Source of the DNA: CAZRCG01 sp964598565
Lineage (GTDB): Bacteria > Bdellovibrionota > UBA2394
Reading direction: 5' to 3'
Length of the DNA stretch: 64,000 nt
NCBI GenBank assembly: GCA_964598565.1
Contig: CAZRCG010000001.1
Coordinates: 496,001-560,000 of the forward strand
The notes under the pieces are model-generated. The model did no database searches. It saw only the letters and a list, made by a program, of their open reading frames with translations, and was not told the origin of the DNA. The stretch's first letter is position 1; each line of letters opens with the position of its first letter. Made by a program: the position numbers and the translations under genes. Below are positions 1 to 10,667 of the stretch, in pieces.

Positions 1-3000
1 AAGCTGCAGCTCTGTCGAGCGCGTTGACTCCGAAAATGCAGGGCTCAGTCCAAACCGGCGGATACCTAAATCAGAATAGAGTCGCCGTTCGATGCGATCT
101 TGAAACTGACCTGTCACAAAGGTAATTCCACTAAACGATAAATTTCTCGTAGGATCTTCGGGTGACGCCGTTGAAGAACCTCCTAAAGAACTTGAAAACT
201 CCTGTGAATCTCGAGGAGGAATTCCCGATAATACCAACTGAAGAATTTCCTTTTCGTTCAACGGAGGCTCCGAAGAATAGGTAATTTTTTGATTTTCTCC
301 ACTTCCTCTGATTTGCAAAAACACCCGGTAGTCGGAGATTTCTGTGTCGGCACGAACATCAAATACCGGAATATTCGAGGTTGGATCTGAAAACTGAATA
401 GACCCCGAACGCACCGTAAATTGACGATTCACATAATAGAATTGTCCTCGAACGACATCAATGGAGCCTCGCAATCGAGGGTCTTCGACAGATCCAAGAA
501 CTCGCAAATTAATATTTGACACGCCATCCACAAGATTATTTCTAAATACGAGAGCCTCTTCCGACACCAGACCGATATTCAACGTCCAGTCGTCCCAGGT
601 GTTTTTATCTTCTGTGTCCCAAGCGGCTTGAATACGCGATCTTTGCGTAAACTTGAGAAGGTCGGCTTTCATATCAAATCGGCGACGATAGACACCCTCT
701 CGAATTTTCAGCTCACCGCTCACTCGGCCCTTCTGATTGCGAACTTCAAGCTCGAGCGGCCCGGTCGCCTTAAACGAGACACCCTGCTGTGGCTGAAACA
801 AACTATCTCGCAAATAAAGTTGTAGTGAGGCTTCTTCTAAATTTCCTTGGCTCAAAAATGCTTGGCCTTTTCCTTCGAGAGTCCCTTCTCGAAAATCACC
901 TTTCATCGACTTAAGTTCCATGCGAGGTCCTTCACTGATAACGACCGCCTGGCCATTTCGCAAAAAAAGCGGACTATTGTTCACCGTGACAAAGGCATCT
1001 TGAACATTCAAATTTCCATAAAACCCTTGAGGCCTCAATTGTCCACGAACCGCTAGCCATCCTTCAGACCGAGACAAACTGGGATAAAACGCTGACCATG
1101 CCCGCAGATCTAAGGGACCATCCATCGAAAATTCGAAGGATGATGGATCTTCGAAATGCCCCGAGGCCTCAAAGACTCCTCGATCAGACTGAGTCTGCAA
1201 CGAAGGTAAAATCCACCGCACTTTGTTTTCAGCTGTCGTCTTGGCGACGACCTTGAAAGGCTCGAGTCTGTGAAGCACGGCGCCCACGCGAGATAATGCC
1301 GAGGATTGTACCTGAATCTCCCCTTCATAGGCGGCATCAAGGGAAAATAGATTCCCAATCAGTTCGGTATCGGCCGTGCTCTGCGTCATAGCTAGATTGC
1401 CGTCGCCCGATACCGTCCAGTCTAAGCGAGCCTGAGCGAGAGGTTTCGAAAATGAAGCGAACGCAAAGTCTCTCAACGACAGAGCCCAATTCCATCGGCG
1501 GGACTTATGACTTTCTTCACCCAGGCCCTTTAACTGTAGGGCACCCCCAAAAAGACTGGCCTCCACCGCTCCATCGGCACCTTCCCATACCATATGGCCC
1601 GAAGAGTCTGACTGGTCGAGCCCTGAAACTTGGGTCTTCGTCATTTGAAATTTAAGCTCTAAGGAGGGCGAGTCTCTGTGATAATTAAAACTGAACGATG
1701 TATTCGATTGAACGGGCAGTGACCACGCAAAGATTTCTTGAATCGAAGCAAAGCGCAACTGACCCGAATCAAAGCTTAAGGCCACAAGACCGTCGCGATC
1801 AAACGACATCTCGCCATTTACAAACTGGTCGTCGCGATGAAATCGCAGCGCTATCTGATCGAAATAAAAATCAGAGCCGGCCGTCGCCCATTTGCCCTTC
1901 GCCAAAAAACCTTTCGTTTTCATTTTATAAAAGAGCCAGTCCCGAATCTGAATCAACCCTGAGCCTATCGGTCGATTGATGGGTCCACGCAATGTACCTC
2001 GCCCTTCCATTCGGCCCTTTAAAGAATTCGTCAATTCAGATTTAAGACCTACCAGCGAAAAAATAAATGAAGGCGAAAGATCTCGTATATTAAAACGCAG
2101 CGGCGCAAACTCATTCGGCTTACCGGGATAAAACTGAATGCCCCCGTAAACCGAAAGCTGGTCGGTATCAATGGGCACACCCGTTAACTTGCGATCGACG
2201 TAGATCACCGTGCCCTTGAGATTCGTAAGGCGGTGCTCATCCAACGAAAATTCTGAAAAGACAGGCTCTCCCGTCAACTGCAAACGAGACCAAGGCCCTC
2301 CAAAGTGAACCATCGAACGCCCCTTGATCTCAACGTCGCGACGAAGCAACTTTCCTAGACGACCCTCAGACTCTAAAACAGACTCTATCGTTAAACCCGC
2401 CGCCCCCGTGGAGCCTCTACCCGTCACGGAGGCAGCCCCGATTTTCATCACGAAATCAAATGCGGTTTCTACGGCCTGTTTTTTTTCGGCCCGTTTGGTC
2501 GCTGCCTGTTTAATAGTCACCTGAGCTGTAAGACGTGCCACTTCAGCCAAGAAGATGCTTGCCTCGCTCGGATAGCCCTTAATATCTAGATCGGTAAAAT
2601 CGAGCTGAAGGTTGGCTGTGCCCGCAAGCGGATTGTCTCGATTGGCCTGATAATCGAGATGGCCCGTCATCGTGCCGCCCCAGACCTGGAAATCTGGCGC
2701 CAGTAAACCGAAGTAATCTGATACATTCGCATCGGCAAGACTCAATCTGAGAGAAAAGGCGTCTGCCGATTTGAGCGGAAGTGAGGCTGTCAGCGTGACT
2801 CTTTCTCGCAAGCCCGCCACTTCTACTTCTTGAGCATCAATGATCGCTCGTTGTTCAGCTATGGACCACCGGGCATCAAAATCTCGCCACGGCCGATTTC
2901 GAAGTGTTGTCTTGCGCAAAGTCGCTTTGCCACCCCCTTTAAGTTGATCCACGGGTCCGTCGAGCTGCAGTTTTGTAACGACCAGGCCATTCAGAGGTGA

Positions 3001-3942
3001 GCGATCGTCGATTTCATGAATCCAAAACTGAGCATCGCCTTGAAGGCGCAGTTGCGGATTATTCCAATCTTTAACCTCACCCGAAACTTCAAACGAGCTA
3101 TCGCCTGTCGTAAAGCGAAGCGCCGAAAAGACCGTTCGCTTTAAATTATGGCTCGAATCCTCGATCTCGAGACGACCCGTGAAAGGTCGCAAGGCCCCAT
3201 AGCGAAGATCGTCTAGTTGAATGGCTCCTGAAAAATCGATGGCCGATGCCAAAAAATCGATTTGCGCGGACTCTAGTAGAAGGCCTCCCGTGACGGGTTC
3301 TTTTAGCAACCCTTGCGGTTTCAAACTTAAATCCAAGGAAATATCTTTCAGGCTCACGCTTTTCAGCGTCGTTTGAAAAAGCGACGGCAAATAGTCACTC
3401 TTGGGGCGAAACCGCTCAATCGCACGCTCAATGGTGCGTAGAGAGTTCAGCTGATAGGCCAAACCCGTAATTTCTACCTCATCGAGATGCAATTGGCGCA
3501 CAAAGAGAAGCGGAATGGAAACAAAGAGCGAAAGGGATATTTTTAACTGCTGCAAACTAAGGTCTAACTTTGTATCGGGATGCTCCAGTCGCACATTGTT
3601 AAATGATAGCGAGGGCGACAACGAAAAAAGACTTACCTCTGTTGTCTCAAACGTGATGGTGGCATTGAGTTCATCCTTGGCAATGCGCACCACGCGATCT
3701 CGTACGGCATTCTGAAAGGTCTCTGTACGTACAATCAACGAAGCGGCCCCCAACGCCAACACCACCAGCAAAACTGCAGAGCCCAGCGAAATTCCCGTTA
3801 TCCACGACAAAATTTTTAGAAACCGCTTGCGAACACGCCGCTTTACGAGAAGCAACTCGTGGCTAATTTTCTCTCCCGGCCCCTGAGGCTCCTTATCGGG
3901 CCCCTCCGGGGGGCGAGGAGGTTGATGGTGGTCTTTTGTCAC
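1..3942 (-). CDS. TamB/AsmA-like translocation and assembly protein (3' end outside window)
   Basis: The frame is open without a stop from a GTG at 3942 to the left edge, giving 1,314 codons; the C-terminus is missing. A TAA lies in frame four codons before the GTG and there is no early ATG, so GTG is the only reasonable start. About 50 charged and proline-rich residues precede one membrane segment (ILSWITGISLGSAVLLVV). The rest is long beta-rich sequence with alternating polar and hydrophobic residues, as in the TamB/YdbH/AsmA bridge proteins that carry lipid or assist barrel assembly across the periplasm. The last visible residues (FVTGQFQDRIERRLYSDLG) fit the start of the conserved C-terminal TamB domain. 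No TamA gene is in view. Family call is good; exact cargo is unknown. Confidence 0.8.
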   Translation of the reverse strand, partial: MTKDHHQPPRPPEGPDKEPQGPGEKISHELLLVKRRVRKRFLKILSWITGISLGSAVLLVVLALGAASLIVRTETFQNAVRDRVVRIAKDELNATITFETTEVSLFSLSPSLSFNNVRLEHPDTKLDLSLQQLKISLSLFVSIPLLFVRQLHLDEVEITGLAYQLNSLRTIERAIERFRPKSDYLPSLFQTTLKSVSLKDISLDLSLKPQGLLKEPVTGGLLLESAQIDFLASAIDFSGAIQLDDLRYGALRPFTGRLEIEDSSHNLKRTVFSALRFTTGDSSFEVSGEVKDWNNPQLRLQGDAQFWIHEIDDRSPLNGLVVTKLQLDGPVDQLKGGGKATLRKTTLRNRPWRDFDARWSIAEQRAIIDAQEVEVAGLRERVTLTASLPLKSADAFSLRLSLADANVSDYFGLLAPDFQVWGGTMTGHLDYQANRDNPLAGTANLQLDFTDLDIKGYPSEASIFLAEVARLTAQVTIKQAATKRAEKKQAVETAFDFVMKIGAASVTGRGSTGAAGLTIESVLESEGRLGKLLRRDVEIKGRSMVHFGGPWSRLQLTGEPVFSEFSLDEHRLTNLKGTVIYVDRKLTGVPIDTDQLSVYGGIQFYPGKPNEFAPLRFNIRDLSPSFIFSLVGLKSELTNSLKGRMEGRGTLRGPINRPIGSGLIQIRDWLFYKMKTKGFLAKGKWATAGSDFYFDQIALRFHRDDQFVNGEMSFDRDGLVALSFDSGQLRFASIQEIFAWSLPVQSNTSFSFNYHRDSPSLELKFQMTKTQVSGLDQSDSSGHMVWEGADGAVEASLFGGALQLKGLGEESHKSRRWNWALSLRDFAFASFSKPLAQARLDWTVSGDGNLAMTQSTADTELIGNLFSLDAAYEGEIQVQSSALSRVGAVLHRLEPFKVVAKTTAENKVRWILPSLQTQSDRGVFEASGHFEDPSSFEFSMDGPLDLRAWSAFYPSLSRSEGWLAVRGQLRPQGFYGNLNVQDAFVTVNNSPLFLRNGQAVVISEGPRMELKSMKGDFREGTLEGKGQAFLSQGNLEEASLQLYLRDSLFQPQQGVSFKATGPLELEVRNQKGRVSGELKIREGVYRRRFDMKADLLKFTQRSRIQAAWDTEDKNTWDDWTLNIGLVSEEALVFRNNLVDGVSNINLRVLGSVEDPRLRGSIDVVRGQFYYVNRQFTVRSGSIQFSDPTSNIPVFDVRADTEISDYRVFLQIRGSGENQKITYSSEPPLNEKEILQLVLSGIPPRDSQEFSSSLGGSSTASPEDPTRNLSFSGITFVTGQFQDRIERRLYSDLGIRRFGLSPAFSESTRSTELQL

Positions 3943-3991
3943 CGCGTTAGGTTAGCAGAGCCAAACCAATAAATCGCGTGATGAATCATAG

Positions 3992-4026
3992 AAAAAGCCC
4001 GACCTAGGGTAGACCAGGTCGGGCTT
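3992..4026 (-). terminator. Rho-independent terminator of the small secreted protein gene
   Basis: On the minus strand an 11-bp perfect stem (AAGCCCGACCT with AGGTCGGGCTT, arms 4016-4026 and 3995-4005) encloses a 10-nt loop and runs into five T residues. It lies 44 bp past the stop at 4070 and 50 bp before the tamB-like start, so it separates the two genes, which must be transcribed separately. Confidence 0.85.
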
Positions 4027-4069
4027 CAAATTGCAAAACGATGAACTCGAAAGATCGTCTCAGCGGCCG

Positions 4070-4690
4070 TTAGATACGGCAAGCTGTGAATACAGCGTCA
4101 ACGTCTTCCTTTGCGATATTTTGCTTGCCGAGAATTCTCGTTACAAAACTCTGAAACGCAGGATGCTTTTTCGCTGCGGATAGCTGATCCGCAAAACTCA
4201 TGGCAGAATCAAATGCTACCAGCCCAGCTGCCTTCATTTGAGTAACCGCGCTTCTCATGGCACCTGCAAGAACAGCAGCCCCATTTCTAAGCTGAGCATC
4301 GGCGCCACTTTTTACGGTAACGAGGACCTGAGCGAGTTCCTGGGAAACGGCGCTAAGAAAACCAAACGCGGCGTCTTGCATCTGCTGTCCCAAAACCAAA
4401 GCATCATTGCCTGCCAAAGAACCACCTGGATTAAACGCAGGCACAGAACAATAGCCTGCCGTTTCAGCTTGATTAAGGTCTGAATGATCGACACCGGTTG
4501 GTACCATATCTTGAGCAAGTTTCTCTGCTTTCTTCATGGCAGCGGCATCCTGCCCGGCTTGCCTAGCTGCTTCGCTCCTCATCCTGTTGCCATGATTTCG
4601 TGCTTTTGAGGCCTCCAGACCCGTTATCGATGACAGCATAACGCCCGTGACTGCCAAAACACCTGCCCATTTAAACTTTGTTACTTTCAT
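4070..4690 (-). CDS. Small secreted alpha-helical protein of unknown function
   Basis: I do not recognise this 206-residue protein. It starts at an ATG seven bases behind a strong GAGGAGA ribosome site. Residues 1-27 form a Sec signal peptide (KFKWAGVLAVTGVMLSSITG core) with likely cleavage near EAS. The mature part is Ala- and Gln-rich and predicted helical, with one cysteine in the middle (AGYCSVPAF) and one near the end (FTACRI), which could form a disulfide in the periplasm. A terminator follows it directly. It lies downstream of the two giant exported proteins on the same strand, but a 276-bp gap (4691-4966) and its own good ribosome site suggest separate transcription. I saw no convincing promoter hexamers or other feature in that gap. 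Confidence 0.75.
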   Translation of the reverse strand: MKVTKFKWAGVLAVTGVMLSSITGLEASKARNHGNRMRSEAARQAGQDAAAMKKAEKLAQDMVPTGVDHSDLNQAETAGYCSVPAFNPGGSLAGNDALVLGQQMQDAAFGFLSAVSQELAQVLVTVKSGADAQLRNGAAVLAGAMRSAVTQMKAAGLVAFDSAMSFADQLSAAKKHPAFQSFVTRILGKQNIAKEDVDAVFTACRI

Positions 4691-4966
4691 GTGAATGTCT
4701 CCTCGGTTGATCTTTCTTTCGTTTGTTCTATCGTTCTCATTGTCGCTGCTTTTTTTGCGGGAGCCCTTCAGTTCACAGGCCCTGCTTTATGACGCCGATT
4801 AAGCGTTTATCAACGACAGGAACAAATTCTGCAAAAGCTGTGCCAGCACCACTCGTGGTAAGCCCTTCATTTCATTTATGAAAGTTAGAGTATGTCGCAG
4901 CAGAAAATGACCAAGGTGGACATCGATGGGGCAGTTCGATATTCCGAGGGGCTCTTCCGTCCGAAA

Positions 4967-7900
4967 TTACCGAGAATCAAGACGAGGCGGGACACCAGAG
5001 TCATCCGACGAACTTGTGGAGCCGGGTGTACTTTGTGCGGGCCTCGGGGCACCAGACCGATTACGACGAGCAGCGTTTCGAGCTCGGCTTTCAGCAACCA
5101 GCATCTTTAGATAGTCTGTTGCCCGGGTTCCCGCATCATTAATATCTTTGATCGGTGAAGTATTCGCCCAACCCTTCATCACGTCCCCAACCGTACGGTT
5201 ATTAGACACCCGAATCAAATTACCAGCATCCATCAAGTCCATACCAGCGGCTGTTAATGAAAACACATCACCCACACTCTCGAATTCTAACGCTTGATTG
5301 AGAGCGCTAACAAAATCGGGGGCGCCTTCCATAACATCTATAACTTGAGTCCGTACGTCGGCCGCCTTCTTCAGTTTTGACTGAAAATTTTCTAGGCGAG
5401 ATTGATTAATCGCCCCCTGAGTATAAGGCATTTTGTGATCTTTCCACGACCGTATATTTCTCGAAGATAATCCGCCAGTCCCAGCCAAGGAAGCTCTTAT
5501 ATCTTTAGGCATGAGATTTCCCCAAACGCGTCGATTCATAGGCTGACTAGCATAGGTAGGATCTTGCAACATTCTCGAATGTATATGGCTGAGTCTTTTA
5601 TTGAGATTCATGTTCATTCCAACAAAGAGCGCGCTACCAGCCATACCTTCAATGGTCTCCGACGCTAAGCGGGCCAATTCGTCACCGTTCAAATTCCAGA
5701 CATAAGAGAACGCCCCCGCCCGCTTTGAATACGCATCATCAGAATCATTCTTATGTTTCTTATCATACTCACTCCATCGGGCCCCGACAGATCCTGTCGC
5801 ACTCATAGCAAAGTTAAAGCCCATAGAATTTACTGCAAAACTACGAGCTGTCATTTGAGGTAGCGCTCGCTTTTGAAGCGCAAAAGCACCCACATTCACC
5901 AGGCCAATAAGCGCATTGTCGATATAAAATTCTTCAGAGCCCACTATGTCTTTCGCCGCATTGTACTGATCGATATTCTCATGGTCCGTCCACCATCGAG
6001 CCCCGTGACGAAGGCCCTGTAGTGGCATCTGCAAGGCATTTCCTATCGCCGGGCCTGCCACATAAGCGGCTAACACATAGGGATGAACGGGGGTCTGGGA
6101 TATCACATTGAATGTCTGTAAAGCCGTATTACCTTCAACAAACTCTTTGTCAGAACCTAAGATAGATCGAGAGCCCTTGAAGCCCAAAGTTCGAAGATCG
6201 TGATTAAAAAAATCTCGAACTATATTCAAGCGGTCGTCGCTCAGATTCTCAGTACGAATTCGCTGGCGTCGCTCTTGTGGACTGTCGTTTTTAGAAATGT
6301 GGCGCTCACCAAAGATTGCCTTATCCAAGCTCTCCAAAAGGGATCGCCGTGCCTCTATTCCTAATATAACGGCCTCCGTCATACCGGCGATCGGCTGCAC
6401 CCAAGGCGTATATAAGTCCTCCACTACCGATAGTCCCTCCATCGAACGTGCCTGCTCTACTACCATAGCTTCGATCTGTTCAATCTGATTTCGGCGCATA
6501 TATTTCACAGAATCTTTCCAATACGTCAGCAAATCTTGATGACCACGCCCATAGGTATAAGTGGGATATTTCTTTGCATAATCTGCAATTGCCGAGCGCA
6601 ATCGCCTACGGTCGCCGCGGGTCTCATCGTTTAAATCTAAGGAGTCATCCAAAATTTTGCCTGTTTGTCGCTCGGGTCGGCCGTTTCCCAGACCAAGATT
6701 GGCGCTCGTCACATCATTTCGAAGTGCAAGATCTTTCTGAACATGGGCCAAATAATCGGCCACATAAATCTCTCCCTGATTTCTAATGAGAGTATCTCGT
6801 AAATAGCGAATGGGATCATCTCCCATATAATCTTCTAAAGAAATGAGGGCGCTTTCTTCCCCCATTACCAAAGCCCGCTCTTTGGCAAAAGCCTTGAGCT
6901 GAGCATCAGCCAGACCATGCGCTCGTTGCCACTGACCATTCTGAAAACCGTAGCCCTCAGCAATGGCAACCGACGCTTTGAGTTTCGTCATCTGTTCTTG
7001 GAGATGGGTCTCTAACTGACTGGGCATTGGAGCCTTAAATTCGGCATATACCTCGCTTGCCTGAGGTAACACCTGATTCTGAGTATGATTCGCCAATGCT
7101 ATGAGGGCCTCTTTAAAACTCGCGAGCTCAGATTTTGTCATGCGGCTCCAACGCTTTCTCAAATCTTCTTTTCTTTCAGGTGGCCAAGAAGAAGGAGATG
7201 AAAATGGCGTTTCCACCTTGGCACCTTGATCAAACCAGTGGAGCGCCTGCATGAGTGATAACAACTCAAATTGCTCACTATAGAGTTTTTCGTTACTTCG
7301 CGTACCATCTTCTTGAGTAAGCCCAAACCCTAGCGAAACCATTTCGAAGGCCTTCAAAGTCGCCTCCATTTGATCGGTCGCTAAGACTTCTACCTCGTAA
7401 ACCTGGTGAGCAATCAAAAGAGTTACAAATTCGTCTCTCGTCATTAATCCCTGACCGGCTGTGTCTGAGACTATTTTTTGCGCATAGGCTCGACTCATAA
7501 AATTGTCAGCCGTCGCGGCGGTATTATGGCGTTTGAAGTCTCGCAGGCTCTCTTCCACAAAGTGATGAACCACCGACCGCTTAAAGGACTCCATAAATAG
7601 TCGATCCTCTTTATCAATCAACTGAGACATAGCCATGTTACTTGCGTCTCTTAATTCTTGTTTGCTGGCCCTTTCTTCAGACGACAGGCCATTCCATACT
7701 TTGTCATTCAAAAGAGGTGAGAAAGCCGGATGGGCTCGTCTCGCTTTGACCTGAATATTTCTCATTTCCGCTATGAGTTGCTTGCCCGAATGCGCCACGC
7801 CTGGGGTATCAAATACATCGGCCATACGTAGCAGATCATCGCCGCCAGTGGTGGGAAATTCAGGAAGGGGTTTGCGCTCTTTGATTGCGGCCGTCACCCT

Positions 7901-10495
7901 GCCATACCACTGTTCTCCTAAAACATCGCCCCGCCACTGTGCTATTCGACCGACTTCCTCTTCGACAGGCTTAACGCGGCTCCCATAAGCCTCGGAAGCA
8001 ACAGTCATCAAGTCAGGTATGTCAAACCCGTCGCAAACATTTGGATAGGACTCACATGAAAAATCGCCCACTCTTTCTAAACCCGGAATATCATATCCTC
8101 CAAATGCATATTTCAGCAGACGCTGCCGTTGAACCGACTGGTGGCGATGCTTAATGGCATTCCACTGTGCCGCAATTTTGGGATACCGAGAAATCGTATG
8201 CTTCACCTGAGCTTCGAGCCATTCAATCATTTTTTTCTGCCGCCCCGCCTGCTCATCATGGTCTGGTAGTTTGCCTTTCACAAACCCAGCTTTCGTAGCA
8301 AGCCTCGCAATCTCGACATCGTTCGTCACAATATCTTGATGATACTTTTCTAGCCTCGCCAACAAGGTATGGGCCGCCACATTAAACGCCCCATCTTCAC
8401 CCAATACTTTCGCTGCGGGATGCTGAAATGCCATTGTTTCATTGATCTGAGAATTCTGAAGAATATATGCTTTAAATATTTTTTCGGCAGCCCCGGCCAT
8501 TCCCTCTGCCATCGCCGTATCGAACATGAATGGCTCGAAGACGGCCTCTTTTGAACGAAAGGCCTGACCTTGCTTTTCAAGCGCCTCTACATGTTTCTTC
8601 AAATCTTCAAAATCAACTTCCGCTTTGCCTATCGGCCCAAACGGATTCTCCGATATTCCCTCCTTCGAATAAAATTCCCAGGCTCTTTGCTCCACCATGA
8701 TTCTAGCAAATTCACTATTCATCCAGGCTCGCATGGCGGGGGTCAACCGGCTGTCAGCAAAACTTGCCTTAAACAGCATCGAGGCATGTTCTTGGAAGCG
8801 AACTAAACTTTCGGAAAATGGCTCCACCGGCCGTATATGGAAGGTCTTGTAGACATGCTCCATCCACGGCCCTCGAATATAATTTTCCTGAAGGGTGGTG
8901 TAGAGATAATCAAATCGTGCCGCCATTACGTCGTCTGATAACAACAAAGCTTTTTGCCAAGACTCCAAATCTCTTTTATAGGCTTCGAATACCTTGTCAT
9001 AGGGCTGCATAATGCGCGGGACGGAATTGGATGTCTGATCGGTTTTATCTTGGCCTCTAAAAAAATTTCTCTCCGTAGCTTCTAAACTTGCATGGTTCAT
9101 AGCCAGCTCAACAATCGTTGCCATCGGCGTCTTACGAAGATCTGACTGTGCCCAGGCGATCATAGATTTTTCGGCTGACTTCGACAATAAAGCCTCGTTT
9201 TCTTCTTCAGAATCGGTGAGCGCAATCTCAGAACGCGTTAAATTCTGAATGACCTCGGCTCGCTCGTTTTGCGCTTTAGCATCAGCGCCTTGAATAGACT
9301 GAAGCTTCTGAGAAACAAGGGGCAACTGCTTCCAAAGAAGTCTCTCCTCAGCCAATTGTTGCTTGGCCCACATCGTTAAGAGCTGCAGTGATTGTTCGAA
9401 AGGCGTGACCGATGGTTTGGCGATCGTCAAAGATAAGCTATCTGGTGTCGCGTCTTCGGCGGCGCTTTGAATCGAGGCATACGCCGATATGAAATGCCTT
9501 AGATCGCTTAAACTATATCGCTTCTCGGCAATATCGTTCAGTAGTTCATCGAGTTTTATACTTTGATTCGTCTTTTGCCTAAGGGCCAACGTTTTGAGAA
9601 ATCCTCGGTACGACTTGGCCACACGACGAATCGCAGGACTAAGCGATGCTAATTTGATTTCAAGCGCATGATCATCGGTCGTGCCCACGATATCGTGCAC
9701 CGTCGTTGTTACCAACTGAACGGCCTCTTGAAGCTGCTGCTGTTTATCGATCCATTCTTTTGGTAGCGAGGTGAGCCTCGCTAGTTCATCGAGCATCTCA
9801 AGCGGGGGGATCTTGCGACTGGCCAAATCACTAAGCTTATCGACTAGAGCCTCAGATATGCCTTGCTCCACTAGAGCCTCTATCAACACGATTCTCATAT
9901 CTTCATTGGCTGTGAGCATTCGATCGTAGGCGGCCAGCAACATCTCTAAAATAGGCGCCTCAACCGCTGACTGATCTAAGATGGTATTTTCCTCTACCAA
10001 GGATGCCACCTTTTTTTCTTGGTTCCTTCTTGCGGTATACGCGTCATCAAATATCTTCTTCCAGTGATTCTGTCGCTCTTGCGTTAAAATCTTTGTCCAG
10101 GATTGAGTCTTCGACAATTCCACCATTTGCTTAATTTCTTGATAAATGGCCTGGCTCTCCGCCACAGAAATTATCCGCCCATCTCGCAGTGCCTCAACAA
10201 GCCTTATCGTATGTCGCACGAGCGAATCAGGCTTGTTTTCGGCTTTTTCTATCTCTGACCATAGGTCTTTTAAAAATTGATCGACGCTGGCTAAGTAATT
10301 TTGCTTCCGTACCAGCTCGCGATCTTGGAAAGCTTCCGCGGGAGCGGATGCTGCGGCGGTGATCTCAGCAAGCGGATCGAGCGTGGTTACTTCAGGTGCA
10401 CAAAAATCGAGCCCCGATTGAGCAAAAACATTCAGCGATAGACCGATCAGACTGGCCGTCACGAGAGTCACTCGAAGAACGATGGCGCTAGCCAT
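4967..10495 (-). CDS. Giant exported helical protein of unknown function (about 1,842 aa)
   Basis: No family is recognised. The frame extends upstream to a TTG at 10639, but that start gives an unlikely N-terminus; ATG at 10495 (or 10531) places a standard Sec signal peptide first (MASAIVLRVTLVTASLIGLS, cleavage near VFAQS). The mature chain is almost all predicted amphipathic helix rich in E, K, Q and R, with few cysteines. Short hydrophobic stretches in the last quarter (PYVLAAYVAGPAIG, NALIGLVNVGAFAL, GMAGSALFVGMNMN) could insert in or contact a membrane. The last 40 residues are Arg-, Ser- and Pro-rich and look disordered. It lies 172 bp downstream of the M48-UbiB protein, same strand and similar scale, suggesting a functional pair. 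No repeats or catalytic motif were found by eye. Confidence 0.8.
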   Translation of the reverse strand: MASAIVLRVTLVTASLIGLSLNVFAQSGLDFCAPEVTTLDPLAEITAAASAPAEAFQDRELVRKQNYLASVDQFLKDLWSEIEKAENKPDSLVRHTIRLVEALRDGRIISVAESQAIYQEIKQMVELSKTQSWTKILTQERQNHWKKIFDDAYTARRNQEKKVASLVEENTILDQSAVEAPILEMLLAAYDRMLTANEDMRIVLIEALVEQGISEALVDKLSDLASRKIPPLEMLDELARLTSLPKEWIDKQQQLQEAVQLVTTTVHDIVGTTDDHALEIKLASLSPAIRRVAKSYRGFLKTLALRQKTNQSIKLDELLNDIAEKRYSLSDLRHFISAYASIQSAAEDATPDSLSLTIAKPSVTPFEQSLQLLTMWAKQQLAEERLLWKQLPLVSQKLQSIQGADAKAQNERAEVIQNLTRSEIALTDSEEENEALLSKSAEKSMIAWAQSDLRKTPMATIVELAMNHASLEATERNFFRGQDKTDQTSNSVPRIMQPYDKVFEAYKRDLESWQKALLLSDDVMAARFDYLYTTLQENYIRGPWMEHVYKTFHIRPVEPFSESLVRFQEHASMLFKASFADSRLTPAMRAWMNSEFARIMVEQRAWEFYSKEGISENPFGPIGKAEVDFEDLKKHVEALEKQGQAFRSKEAVFEPFMFDTAMAEGMAGAAEKIFKAYILQNSQINETMAFQHPAAKVLGEDGAFNVAAHTLLARLEKYHQDIVTNDVEIARLATKAGFVKGKLPDHDEQAGRQKKMIEWLEAQVKHTISRYPKIAAQWNAIKHRHQSVQRQRLLKYAFGGYDIPGLERVGDFSCESYPNVCDGFDIPDLMTVASEAYGSRVKPVEEEVGRIAQWRGDVLGEQWYGRVTAAIKERKPLPEFPTTGGDDLLRMADVFDTPGVAHSGKQLIAEMRNIQVKARRAHPAFSPLLNDKVWNGLSSEERASKQELRDASNMAMSQLIDKEDRLFMESFKRSVVHHFVEESLRDFKRHNTAATADNFMSRAYAQKIVSDTAGQGLMTRDEFVTLLIAHQVYEVEVLATDQMEATLKAFEMVSLGFGLTQEDGTRSNEKLYSEQFELLSLMQALHWFDQGAKVETPFSSPSSWPPERKEDLRKRWSRMTKSELASFKEALIALANHTQNQVLPQASEVYAEFKAPMPSQLETHLQEQMTKLKASVAIAEGYGFQNGQWQRAHGLADAQLKAFAKERALVMGEESALISLEDYMGDDPIRYLRDTLIRNQGEIYVADYLAHVQKDLALRNDVTSANLGLGNGRPERQTGKILDDSLDLNDETRGDRRRLRSAIADYAKKYPTYTYGRGHQDLLTYWKDSVKYMRRNQIEQIEAMVVEQARSMEGLSVVEDLYTPWVQPIAGMTEAVILGIEARRSLLESLDKAIFGERHISKNDSPQERRQRIRTENLSDDRLNIVRDFFNHDLRTLGFKGSRSILGSDKEFVEGNTALQTFNVISQTPVHPYVLAAYVAGPAIGNALQMPLQGLRHGARWWTDHENIDQYNAAKDIVGSEEFYIDNALIGLVNVGAFALQKRALPQMTARSFAVNSMGFNFAMSATGSVGARWSEYDKKHKNDSDDAYSKRAGAFSYVWNLNGDELARLASETIEGMAGSALFVGMNMNLNKRLSHIHSRMLQDPTYASQPMNRRVWGNLMPKDIRASLAGTGGLSSRNIRSWKDHKMPYTQGAINQSRLENFQSKLKKAADVRTQVIDVMEGAPDFVSALNQALEFESVGDVFSLTAAGMDLMDAGNLIRVSNNRTVGDVMKGWANTSPIKDINDAGTRATDYLKMLVAESRARNAARRNRSGAPRPAQSTPGSTSSSDDSGVPPRLDSR

Positions 10496-10667
10496 GCCTT
10501 TGCAGCGGTCCTGATTCGCAAACGTCGACATGGCCTGTTGCCTATGGCTCGCCAAAGTTGCGCTGCGCGCGCACACCACGCCACGGTCAGAGTTTCCGAG
10601 ATATCGACAAAACCAATCCACGTCAGGGTAATAGTGCAAAAGAGACGCCAGAAAGATGGTAATAATT

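Noticed and set aside
4892..5114. Short plus-strand ORFs near the end of the helical giant
   Set aside because: They overlap the giant's 3' end in antisense, resemble no protein and have no ribosome site.
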